This document shows positions 27,365 to 35,228 of a stretch of DNA of 46,720 nucleotides, one piece after another. The position numbers were made by a program, and so were the translations under genes. Source of the DNA: Nevskia sp. (lineage in GTDB: Bacteria > Pseudomonadota > Gammaproteobacteria > Nevskiales > Nevskiaceae); assembly GCA_028291645.1 (NCBI GenBank), contig JAQGNU010000045.1, positions 1 through 46,720 of the forward strand, given 5' to 3'. Each line of letters starts with the position of its first letter. Position 1 is the first letter of the stretch. Below the pieces are notes generated by a model, which did no database searches, was not told where the DNA came from, and was given only the letters and a program-made list of their open reading frames with translations.

Positions 27365-27757
27365 ATGACCTCGAAATATCGCGGTGGACGGACCACGCTG
27401 GCGGGACGTGCGATCGAGCGCGAAACCCTGGTCCGCGCCGACTACCAGGCGATCCTGCGGCGCGTCGCCGAAATTCCGCCCGGCAAGGTTGCGACCTATA
27501 CCCAGATCGCCTGGCTCGCCGGTTTGCCGGGGCGTGCGCGGTTGGTCGGTCGCGTACTCGGCGAACCGCATGGTCTCGACGTACCTTGGCATCGCGTGAT
27601 CAACGCGCAAGGCAAGCTGTCGCTGCCAATCAACAGCGAGCCCTACCTGGAACAGCGGCGGCGCCTGCGCGAGGAAGGCGTGCTGTTCAAGGGCGAACGC
27701 ATCGATCTGCGGCGCTATCAATGGCGTTCGCTGGACGAATCACCACTGCTCGACTGA
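27365..27757 (+). CDS. Alkyltransferase-like protein (MGMT family, ATL/YbaZ type)
   Basis: This is the DNA-binding domain of the O6-alkylguanine-DNA alkyltransferase family. The usual active-site PCHR is replaced by 'PWHRV' with Trp75, so it cannot accept alkyl groups. Such ATL proteins (YbaZ in E. coli, Atl1 in yeast) bind O6-alkylguanine tightly and pass it to nucleotide excision repair. The domain is complete: 'AILRRVAEIPPGKVATYTQIA', 'VGRVLGEP', then the Trp motif and 'LREEGVLFKGERIDL'. The length is 130 residues, about 20 of them an N-terminal extension. The start is ATG at 27365. uvrD, a helicase of the same repair route, lies elsewhere in the window. A bidirectional terminator follows. 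Confidence 0.92.
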   Translation: MTSKYRGGRTTLAGRAIERETLVRADYQAILRRVAEIPPGKVATYTQIAWLAGLPGRARLVGRVLGEPHGLDVPWHRVINAQGKLSLPINSEPYLEQRRRLREEGVLFKGERIDLRRYQWRSLDESPLLD

Positions 27758-27795
27758 ACCGGCGCCGATAGCAGCAAATACGGGCATCCAAATAA

Positions 27796-27830
27796 AACGG
27801 CCCCGGCCGCATTGCGCGACCGGGGCCGTT
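27796..27830. terminator. Bidirectional intrinsic terminator
   Basis: AACGGCCCCGG (27796-27806) pairs perfectly with CCGGGGCCGTT (27820-27830), 11 bp with inner CGC/GCG pairing. A-rich sequence precedes it (AATAAA) and TTCGGAAAA follows. It lies between the convergent ATL gene and the first M13 peptidase gene and could serve both. On the minus strand the following TTTATT gives the better T tract. Confidence 0.8.
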
Positions 27831-27840
27831 CGGAAAACGT

Positions 27841-29922
27841 TTACCAGATGCTGACGCGCTGCTCCGGCGGCAGATACATCTTGTCGCCTTCCTTCAGACC
27901 GAAGGCATCGTAGAAGCCCGGTTGATTGACCAGCGGCGCATCGCCGCGCACCGCCGGCGGCGAATGCGGATCGGACTTGATGCGCACCACCGCTTCGTTC
28001 TCGCGCACCTTGCCGCGCCACACCTGCGCCCAGCCGGCGAACAGGCGCTGCGGGCCGGTGAGGCCGTCGATCAGCGGTGCATCCTTGCCGTTCAGCGAGA
28101 TCTTGTAAGCCTTGTAGGCGATCGCCAGACCGGAGTTGTCGGCGATGTTCTCGCCGAGCGTCAACTCGCCGTTGACGTGGAAGCCGGGCACCGGTTCATA
28201 CGCGCTGTACTGCGCCACCAGCGCCTGCGTCTTCGCCTTGAACTTGTCGTGATCGTCCTTGGTGAACCAGTCGCGCAGATTGCCGTCGGCATCGTACTGG
28301 CTGCCCTGGTCATCGAAGCCGTGCGAAATTTCGTGACCGATCACCGCACCGATGCCGCCGTAGTTCACCGCGTCGTCGGCCTTCACGTTGAAGAACGGCG
28401 GCTGCAGGATCGCCGCCGGAAACACGATCTCGTTCATCTCCGGATTGTAGTAGGCGTTGACCGTCTGCGGCGTCATTTCCCACTCGCTGCGATCGATCGG
28501 CTGACCGAGCTTGTCGATATTGCGCTGATACTCGAACTCGCTGGCACGTTCGACATTGCCGACCAGATCATCCTTGGCGAACGTGAGCTTGCTGTAGTCG
28601 CGCCACTTGTCCGGGTAGCCGATCTTCAGCATCAGCTTGTTGAGCTTTTCCTGCGCGGCCTTCTTCGTGTCCGGGCCCATCCAGTCAAGCGTTTCGATGC
28701 TGCTGCGGTACGCGGCGATCAGGTTCTGCACCAGTGCCTGCATGCGCGCCTTGCTCTCCGGCGGGAAATACTTTTCGACGTAGAGCTTGCCGAGGCCTTC
28801 GCCGATCGAGTCGTCGACCAGCGCCACGCCACGCTTCCAGCGCGGACGGTTCTGCGGAATGCCGCGCAGGCTGGTGCCGTAGAACGCGAAGCGCTCGTCG
28901 ACGAACGGCTTGCTCAGGAACGGTGCGGCAGCCGATAGCAGGCGCCACTTGAAGTAGGTCTTCAGCACCGGCAGCGGCGTTTTCTGCAACAGCTTGCCGA
29001 GCGCGCTGAAGTAGGTCGGCTGGCTGACGATGACATAATCAAGCTTGCCGTCGACGCCGGCTGCTGTCAGGTAGCTCTTCCAGTCGTAGGCCGCCATCAA
29101 CTTCGGCAGATCGGCCAGCGGAACCTTGTTGTAGGTCTTCACCGGATCGCGGTTTTCGACCTTGCTCCATTGAATCTTCGCCAGCTCGGTTTCGAGCGCG
29201 ACGATATCCTTGGCAGACTTCGCCGCGTTCTTGTCGCCGGCGAGCTTCAGCATCGCTTCGATATGCGTAGCGTACTTGCCGCGCGCATCCTTCAGCTTGT
29301 CGTCGTCCTTCAGGTAGTAGTCGCGGTCCGGCAGGCCGAGGCCGGCCTGGCCGAGATCGACGATGTACTTGGTCGAATCCTTCGCATCCAGATGCACCGC
29401 CGGTTCATACGGCGCGCCGACGCTGATCTGGTTCAGATGCGCGATCAGCGCTGGGATTTCCTTCTTGTCCTTGATCGCGTCGATCTTGGCAAGCTCGCCG
29501 GCGACCGGCTTCAGGCCGAGTTCTTCCAACTTCGGCTCGTCGAGGAAGCTGGCATAGAGCGCGTCGATCTTCTGCGCGTCGGCGTCGGTCGGCGCGTTGC
29601 CGAGACCTTCGATCAGCGTCTTCAGCTGTTCCTGGGCGTCGTCGTCGAGTTTCGAGAACGAGCCGTAGACGCCCTTGTCGGCCGGAATCTCGGTGGTCGC
29701 GAGCCACTTACCGTTGATGTGTTTGTAGAAGTCGTCCTGCGCACGCACCGCATCGTCGGTGAACTGCAGATCGACGCCGGAGGCCAGCGTCGGCGCGGCG
29801 GCAGCCGCGGCGATGTCGGTCTTGGCCGGCGCTTCGGCGGGTTTCGAGCAGGCGCCGAACAAGCAGGCGCCGAGCGCCAAGCCGAGCATGTAGCCTGAAG
29901 CCTTGAATGAAAGTCGGTTCAC
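27841..29922 (-). CDS. M13 family zinc metallopeptidase lipoprotein (copy 1)
   Basis: This is a neprilysin-like M13 metallopeptidase, anchored as a lipoprotein (signal with Cys pairs in 'GLALGACLFGACSK') and acting in the periplasm or outer membrane on peptides. The N-terminal M13 domain begins 'AQDDFYKHINGKWLATTEIPADKG'. The peptidase domain holds 'HEISH' at 530-534 followed by 'GFDDQGSQYDADGN', and 'GENIADNSGLAIAY' provides the glutamate zinc ligand. The C-terminal 'AFGLKEGDKMYLPPEQRVSIW' is typical, ending in Trp, although many relatives have Cys a few residues before. The length is 693. The upstream neighbour is a close paralogue with 125 bases between, so this is a tandem duplication. 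The exact peptide substrates are unknown. Confidence 0.95.
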   Translation of the reverse strand: MNRLSFKASGYMLGLALGACLFGACSKPAEAPAKTDIAAAAAAPTLASGVDLQFTDDAVRAQDDFYKHINGKWLATTEIPADKGVYGSFSKLDDDAQEQLKTLIEGLGNAPTDADAQKIDALYASFLDEPKLEELGLKPVAGELAKIDAIKDKKEIPALIAHLNQISVGAPYEPAVHLDAKDSTKYIVDLGQAGLGLPDRDYYLKDDDKLKDARGKYATHIEAMLKLAGDKNAAKSAKDIVALETELAKIQWSKVENRDPVKTYNKVPLADLPKLMAAYDWKSYLTAAGVDGKLDYVIVSQPTYFSALGKLLQKTPLPVLKTYFKWRLLSAAAPFLSKPFVDERFAFYGTSLRGIPQNRPRWKRGVALVDDSIGEGLGKLYVEKYFPPESKARMQALVQNLIAAYRSSIETLDWMGPDTKKAAQEKLNKLMLKIGYPDKWRDYSKLTFAKDDLVGNVERASEFEYQRNIDKLGQPIDRSEWEMTPQTVNAYYNPEMNEIVFPAAILQPPFFNVKADDAVNYGGIGAVIGHEISHGFDDQGSQYDADGNLRDWFTKDDHDKFKAKTQALVAQYSAYEPVPGFHVNGELTLGENIADNSGLAIAYKAYKISLNGKDAPLIDGLTGPQRLFAGWAQVWRGKVRENEAVVRIKSDPHSPPAVRGDAPLVNQPGFYDAFGLKEGDKMYLPPEQRVSIW

Positions 29923-30047
29923 GGGGAATCCTTGAGTGCTAGCGTTGAATCACAATGTACCGCGCGATCGCCGCGCGGGCCGAAAATCAGAAATCCGCAG
30001 TGGCGGCAAACCGGCCGGCCGCTGCGGATATTACTAGACGCACAGGC

Positions 30048-32138
30048 TTACCAAATCCCAACGCGGCGCTCGGGCGGCAGATACATCTTGTCGCCTTGCT
30101 TGATGTCAAATGCGCTATAGAAGCCAGGCTGGTTGACCACCGTGCCGTTGCCGCGAAATTCCGGCGGCGAATGCGGATCGGTTTTGATCAGCTCGATGGC
30201 GAAATTGTCGCGCAGCTTCTCGCGCCAGACCTGCGCAAAGCCCATATAAAATCTCTGTATGCCGCTGAAGCCGTCGAGGCTCGGTGCTTCCTTGCCGCCG
30301 AGATCGATCTGGTAGGCCTTGTAGGCGATCGCCAGGCCGGAGTTGTCGGCGATGTTCTCGCCCAGCGTCAGCGCGCCGTTGACGTGATACCCCGCGAGCG
30401 GCACGAAGGCATCGTATTCGGCCACCAGCGCCTTGGTCTTGGCGGCGAATTTCGCGTGATCGTCCTTGGTCCACCAGTCGCGCAGATTGCCGTCGCCGTC
30501 GTACTGCGCGCCCTGATCGTCGAACGCGTGGCTGATCTCGTGGCCGATCACCGCACCGATGCCGCCGTAGTTCACCGCATCGTCAGCCTTCACGTTGAAG
30601 AACGGTGGCTGCAGGATCGCCGCCGGGAAGGTGATGTCGTTCAGTTCCGGGTTGTATTCGGCGTTGACCGTTTGCGGCGTCATGCCCCACTCGCCGCGAT
30701 CGATCGGCGTGCCGAGCTTGTTGATCGTGCGCGCGTATTCGAACGCATTGGCGTGGCGGATGTTGCCGAACAGATCATCCTTGGCGACTTCCAGTTTCGA
30801 GTAATCGCGCCACTGGTTCGGGTAGCCGATCTTCACCGCGATCTTCGCCAGTTTGGCCTGCGCTTCCTTCTTGGTGTCGGCGCTCATCCAATCGAGCGTG
30901 TCGATCCCCTGCTTGTACGCGGCCAGCAGATTGTTGACCAGCGCTTCGACGCGTGCCTTGTTCTCCGGCGGGAAATACTGCGCGACGTAGAGCTTGCCTA
31001 AGCCCTCGCCGATCGCGGTTTCGACCAGTGCCACCGCACGCTTCCAGCGCGGTCGGTCTTGCGGCACGCCGCGCAGGGCGGTGCCCTTGAACGCGAAGTT
31101 CTCGACGACGAACGAGTTGCTCAACGCGCTGGCGCCGTCGTTCAGCACATGCCACTTGAAATAATTCTTCCATAGCGGCAGCGGCGTTTTCGCCAGCAGC
31201 TTGCCGAAGCCGCTGAGGTAGCTCGGCTGGCCGACGATGACGTAATCGGTCTTGCCGGCGATGTCGGCTGCTTTGATGAAACCGTCCCAGTCGAAGCCCG
31301 GCGCCAGCTTCGGCAGATCGACCAGCATCACCTTGTTGTAAGCCTTGATCGGATCGCGCAGCGTAACCTTGTCCCACTGCAGTTTCGCCAGCTCGGTTTC
31401 GAGCGCGACGATGTCTTTTGCATTTTTCGCCGCCGCCTTGTCGCCGGCAAGCCGCAGCATCTTCTCGACATGCTGCAAATACTGGTCGCGGATCGTCTTC
31501 AGCTTGGCGTCGTCGTTCTTCAGGTAGTAGTCGCGGTCCGGCAGGCCGATGCCGCTCTGCTGCAGGTCGGCGACGTATTTGGTTGAATCCTTGTTGTCCT
31601 GATGCACCGCCACCACGAACGGCAGCGTCGTCTCGTTCGGACCGAAGTCGCCCGGCTGCGACAGCTTCTTGCCGAGCGTGCCGATCAGCGCGGCCAGTTC
31701 CTTCTTGTCCTTGACCGCGTCGATCAATGCGAAGTCCGCATCGAGCGGCTTCAGGCCCAGCTCTTCGAGCTTGGCTTCGTCCATGAAACTGTTGTAGAGG
31801 TCGCCGATCTTCTGCTTGTCTGCATCGCCGGCACCGTCTTTCGCGGCGGCTTCGATCAGCGTCTTCAGCTGCTCCTGCGCGTCATCGTAAAGTTTGGTGA
31901 AGGCGCCGTAGCCCGGCTTGTCCGCCGGGATTTCGGTGGCCGCCAGCCATTTGCCGTTGACGTGCTTGTAGAAGTCGTCCTGGATGCGGACGCTGTCGTC
32001 GGCATACTGGGTTTCGATGCCGGACAGCAGCGCCGGCGGTGCCGCAGCCGGTGCGGTCGGCGCAGGCGTTTCCGCCGGTTTGCTACAAGCCGCAAGCAAG
32101 GCGGCGCCGATGCAGGCGCTGAAAAAGTTTGGCTTCAC
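30048..32138 (-). CDS. M13 family zinc metallopeptidase lipoprotein (copy 2)
   Basis: This is the paralogue of the gene at 27841-29922, with the same domain order and clear identity along the whole length. It has a lipoprotein signal ('FFSACIGAALLAACSK', lipobox LAAC), the M13 N-terminal domain ('IQDDFYKHVNGKWLAATEIP'), 'HEISH' at 533-537 with 'AFDDQGAQYDGDGN', and 'GENIADNSGLAIAYKAYQ'. It ends 'YLPPERRVGIW' and is 696 residues long. The start is GTG at 32138; an ATG ten bases upstream is in another frame. The 125 bases to copy 1 hold no clear terminator, so the pair may be cotranscribed. The substrate segments in the first third differ most, which suggests that the two copies have diverged in specificity. 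Confidence 0.95.
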   Translation of the reverse strand: MKPNFFSACIGAALLAACSKPAETPAPTAPAAAPPALLSGIETQYADDSVRIQDDFYKHVNGKWLAATEIPADKPGYGAFTKLYDDAQEQLKTLIEAAAKDGAGDADKQKIGDLYNSFMDEAKLEELGLKPLDADFALIDAVKDKKELAALIGTLGKKLSQPGDFGPNETTLPFVVAVHQDNKDSTKYVADLQQSGIGLPDRDYYLKNDDAKLKTIRDQYLQHVEKMLRLAGDKAAAKNAKDIVALETELAKLQWDKVTLRDPIKAYNKVMLVDLPKLAPGFDWDGFIKAADIAGKTDYVIVGQPSYLSGFGKLLAKTPLPLWKNYFKWHVLNDGASALSNSFVVENFAFKGTALRGVPQDRPRWKRAVALVETAIGEGLGKLYVAQYFPPENKARVEALVNNLLAAYKQGIDTLDWMSADTKKEAQAKLAKIAVKIGYPNQWRDYSKLEVAKDDLFGNIRHANAFEYARTINKLGTPIDRGEWGMTPQTVNAEYNPELNDITFPAAILQPPFFNVKADDAVNYGGIGAVIGHEISHAFDDQGAQYDGDGNLRDWWTKDDHAKFAAKTKALVAEYDAFVPLAGYHVNGALTLGENIADNSGLAIAYKAYQIDLGGKEAPSLDGFSGIQRFYMGFAQVWREKLRDNFAIELIKTDPHSPPEFRGNGTVVNQPGFYSAFDIKQGDKMYLPPERRVGIW

Positions 32139-32318
32139 GTTTCTTCATCCCCTAAAGTTGCGCGCGTCCGGCAGGCAGGCGGCACTGCCGGAAGTGCTGA
32201 TTGGTTTGGATGCCGCAAACCGCCGGCGGGTTTAAGGCGCGACGCAAGCCGTATCGATGCGCCCGCATAATCGACATCAAATGCAATTAGGCTGGATCGT
32301 CTCCGGGGAGATTTTGGA

Positions 32319-33008
32319 ATGCGCATTCACTGGCTGCAACACGCGGACTTCGAGGATCTCGGCTGCATCGGTCCCTGGCTGGCGGCGCATGGCCATGTGG
32401 TCAGCGCGACGCGGCTGTATGCCGGCGAACGGCCGCCGCCGACCGCGAATTTCGACGCGCTGATCGTGATGGGCGGGCCGATGAACATCTACCAGCACGA
32501 GCGCCATCCCTGGCTGGTGCCGGAGAAAGCATTGATCCGCGGCGCGCTCGACAGCGGTAAACGGGTGCTCGGCCTCTGCCTGGGCGCGCAGCTGCTGGCC
32601 GACGTGCTCGGCGGGCCGGTGACGCGCAATGCCGACCGCGAGATCGGCTGGTTTCCGGTGACGCTAACCGAAGCGGGCCGCGCCGCGCCGCTGCTGGCCG
32701 ATCTGCCGGACAGCTTCACCGCGTTTCACTGGCACGGCGATACCTATGCGCTGCCGCCGGACGCGCAGCAACTCGCCTTCAGTGAAGCCTGCGCACAGCA
32801 GGCTTTCAGCGCCGTCGCCGGCCGCGCGCTCGGCCTGCAGTTTCACCTGGAAGTGACGCAGGCCAATGCGCAGATCTGGTTCGAGCACGCGCGGCCGAAA
32901 GTCGCGCGCTACGTGCAGACGCCGGAACACATCCTCGCGCAGCCGGCCTGTTTCGATGACAACAACCGCTTCATGCGTTCGATTCTGGCGCGCTTCCTTG
33001 CCGAATGA
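32319..33008 (+). CDS. Class I glutamine amidotransferase (GMP synthase-like)
   Basis: This is a stand-alone class I glutamine amidotransferase of the GMP-synthase-like group, which releases ammonia from glutamine or hydrolyses gamma-glutamyl compounds. The nucleophile Cys87 is in 'VLGLCLGAQLLADVLGG', and the His176/Glu178 pair of the triad is in 'LGLQFHLEV'. The oxyanion segment 'VMGGPMNIYQHERHPWL' is also typical. There is no synthase domain; the length of 229 is normal for this group. The start is ATG at 32319 with GGGGAG about 12 bases before and TGGA closer. It is divergent from the M13 genes by 180 bases and convergent with the glycosyltransferase. The biological partner is not evident from the context. 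Confidence 0.9.
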   Translation: MRIHWLQHADFEDLGCIGPWLAAHGHVVSATRLYAGERPPPTANFDALIVMGGPMNIYQHERHPWLVPEKALIRGALDSGKRVLGLCLGAQLLADVLGGPVTRNADREIGWFPVTLTEAGRAAPLLADLPDSFTAFHWHGDTYALPPDAQQLAFSEACAQQAFSAVAGRALGLQFHLEVTQANAQIWFEHARPKVARYVQTPEHILAQPACFDDNNRFMRSILARFLAE

Positions 33009-33121
33009 GCCGGCGCCATTGATCGTGCTTGCGACAGCAAGAAACCAAGTCGCGCAGACATTTCAACAAGGGTTTTTTGGGGGCTCTTCGCGTGCTCCGC
33101 GCGAAAACCTTGTGACGCGTT

Positions 33122-34327
33122 TTAAGTAGGCGCGACCATGCGGCGCTGCGAAGCGCGTGATTTCGGCGTCGGTTCGGTTTCTACTTGTGGTGGTTCCGGC
33201 ACTTTCACGCTGGTATGTCCCCAGCGCTTTTTGGTCGCCGCCCGCAGCGGCTGCTCGCGGCGGATTTCCTCGATGAAGCGGCGCAGCGTCGCGCGCGCTT
33301 CGGCGCGGCCGTCGCGCGCGTGCTCGCGCATATTGCCGCGATACCAGTCGTAATTACCGAGGAAGCGATCGATGTCGCTCGGATTGAGTTGCAGCCGGTC
33401 GCCGCGCATGCCGACACCCATGCGCTCGATCATGTGAGCGTTGAGGCGTTGCTCGAAGGCTTCTTCCGGCAAGGCCAGGATCGGCTTGCCGAAATGGATT
33501 GCCTCGCCGATCAGCTGATTGCCGGCGGTCGACAGCACCGCCTTGCAGTCGGCCAGATCGCGCACGAAACCGGCGTTGCTCGGTGCGCGGAAGTCGAGGT
33601 TCTCGATCTGCCCGCGGAACGGCGTGCCGTAGACCACCACCGGAAAATCCAGCAGCCGCAAAGCGCGATCGATATGCGGCAGATACTGATGCTCGCCCTT
33701 GTTGAAGTAGGCCAGCAGGAAGCCGCCGCCGTCATCGCGCGTGGTCGGTTGCACGCGCAGCACTTCGTCGCGCAGCATCGGACCGACCACCTGCACGCCC
33801 GGATAGGCCGCTTCCGCCGGATAGAAGCTGGCGATCAGGATGCGTTCCGGCACGCCCATCAGCGTGCGATAGCCGATTGCATCGCGGCGTCCGAGCAGCC
33901 ACAGCTCGGGCGGGAAATGCGGTTTGCAGTAGGCGATGATGCCGACGTGATCGAAACTGATACGGGGTAGTCCAAGCCTGCGCGCAGCGCGATGCGTCCA
34001 GGCTTCCGAGTCGGAAATCACCAGCTCGATGCCGCGTGCCTTGAATTCGCGCTCGACCAGTTCGGAGCCGCCGCCGCCGAACATCAGATCGGTCATCGGT
34101 GCGAAGTTTCTGCGCAGCGTCTGCGGCGCGGAGTGGCCGCCGTGATCGTTGTAGACGTAACCGATGGTCGGAATGCGCACGGTCGGATACAAGGGTGCGA
34201 GCACCTCGTAGGCATCGCCGCCGGCGAATACGGTGACCTCGTGCTCGGCCAGTAACTCCGGCAGCACCGCGCTGGTCCGCATCGCGTGGCCGCGGCCATA
34301 GCCCATAACGCCGTAGGCAATTCGCAT
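33122..34327 (-). CDS. Glycosyltransferase of the MJ1255/VC2487 type
   Basis: This is a GT-B fold glycosyltransferase related to the MurG/GT28 superfamily. The N-terminal 'MRIAYGVMGYGRGHAMRTSAVL' is the glycine-rich acceptor loop seen in the MJ1255/VC2487 group. The C-terminal half has the nucleotide-sugar site: 'AVLSTAGNQLIGEAIHFGKPILALPE' matches the usual S/T-x-G-x-x-x-x-x-E-A pattern. The last 50 residues are a basic, Pro-rich tail. The start is placed at the ATG complementary to 34325-34327, with GAGGA 8 bases before; this gives 401 residues and a proper N-terminus, while the open frame extends upstream without meaning. The sugar and acceptor cannot be read from the sequence. No other polysaccharide genes lie nearby. 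Confidence 0.85.
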   Translation of the reverse strand: MRIAYGVMGYGRGHAMRTSAVLPELLAEHEVTVFAGGDAYEVLAPLYPTVRIPTIGYVYNDHGGHSAPQTLRRNFAPMTDLMFGGGGSELVEREFKARGIELVISDSEAWTHRAARRLGLPRISFDHVGIIAYCKPHFPPELWLLGRRDAIGYRTLMGVPERILIASFYPAEAAYPGVQVVGPMLRDEVLRVQPTTRDDGGGFLLAYFNKGEHQYLPHIDRALRLLDFPVVVYGTPFRGQIENLDFRAPSNAGFVRDLADCKAVLSTAGNQLIGEAIHFGKPILALPEEAFEQRLNAHMIERMGVGMRGDRLQLNPSDIDRFLGNYDWYRGNMREHARDGRAEARATLRRFIEEIRREQPLRAATKKRWGHTSVKVPEPPQVETEPTPKSRASQRRMVAPT

Positions 34328-34470
34328 CTGTCGCGTCCTCGCCCTTTGATCCCCAAGGAGAATAAGAAGCTTTGCTGACACGCAGATGGCACGCAGATGA
34401 CGGCCGTGTGACCGCAACGGCGCGCGCTCATCGGTATGATGGAGCGCTATACAGCCAGCCACAGTTCCCA

Positions 34471-35208
34471 ATGTTTGACTTCGGTCCGTTCTTCACCCCC
34501 GAACTCGCAGCCGCTTTTCTGACGCTCGCAGCACTCGAAATCGTCCTAGGCATCGACAACATCATTTTCCTGTCGATCACTGCCGCCAAATTGCCGCCGG
34601 CCCTGCAGGCGCGCGGCCGCACTATCGGCCTGGCCGGCGCGATGATCACGCGCATCGCGCTGCTGCTGTCGCTGGCCGCACTGGCGCGGCTCACCAGCAC
34701 CTGGGTCACGGTGCTGGGCCAGGATCTATCCGGCCGCGATTTCATCCTGCTGCTCGGCGGCCTGTTCCTGATCGGCAAAAGCACGCTGGAAATCCGCGAG
34801 CAATTGCACGGCGGTCCGCATGTGGAAGCCGCGACTGGCGAGCGCAAGTACGCCAGTTTCTGGGCGACCATCGTGCAGATCATGATTCTGGATATCGTGT
34901 TCTCGCTCGACTCGGTGATCACCGCCGTCGGCATGACCAAGAACGTGCCGGTGATGATCGCCGCGATCGTCCTCGCCGTTATCGTGATGATGTTCTTTTC
35001 CGGCTTCGTTTCGCGCTTCGTCGAAGCGCACCCGACCGTACGCACGCTGGCGCTGAGTTTCCTGGTGTTGATCGGCATGTCGCTGGTCGCCGAGAGCCTC
35101 GACTTCCATGTGCCGAAGGGCTATCTCTACTTCGCGATGGCGTTCTCGACCGCGGTTGAACTGATCAACCTGCGCGTACGCAAAATGACGGGGCCGCAGG
35201 TCGAGTAG
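34471..35208 (+). CDS. TerC family integral membrane protein
   Basis: TerC proteins are polytopic membrane proteins first linked to tellurite resistance; bacterial members are now tied to Mn2+ export during protein secretion. The 245 residues have about seven membrane helices and the family motifs 'LEIVLGIDNIIFLS' and 'MILDIVFSLDSVITAVGM', each with a buried acidic residue, plus 'EAHPTVRTLALSFLVLIG' and the C-terminal 'YFAMAFSTAVELIN'. The start is ATG at 34471, giving the standard N-terminus 'MFDFGPFFTPELAAAFLTL'. A TATGAT at 34435-34440 may be its -10 element. No yybP-ykoY element precedes it, unlike the other manganese-type exporter in this window. Confidence 0.93.
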   Translation: MFDFGPFFTPELAAAFLTLAALEIVLGIDNIIFLSITAAKLPPALQARGRTIGLAGAMITRIALLLSLAALARLTSTWVTVLGQDLSGRDFILLLGGLFLIGKSTLEIREQLHGGPHVEAATGERKYASFWATIVQIMILDIVFSLDSVITAVGMTKNVPVMIAAIVLAVIVMMFFSGFVSRFVEAHPTVRTLALSFLVLIGMSLVAESLDFHVPKGYLYFAMAFSTAVELINLRVRKMTGPQVE

Positions 35209-35228
35209 CAAGCTGTGGCGCCGCTACG

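Noticed and set aside
35209-35228. Possible insertion or boundary between terC and the permease/M1 gene
   Set aside because: It is only a 20-base convergent gap without repeats or remnants.
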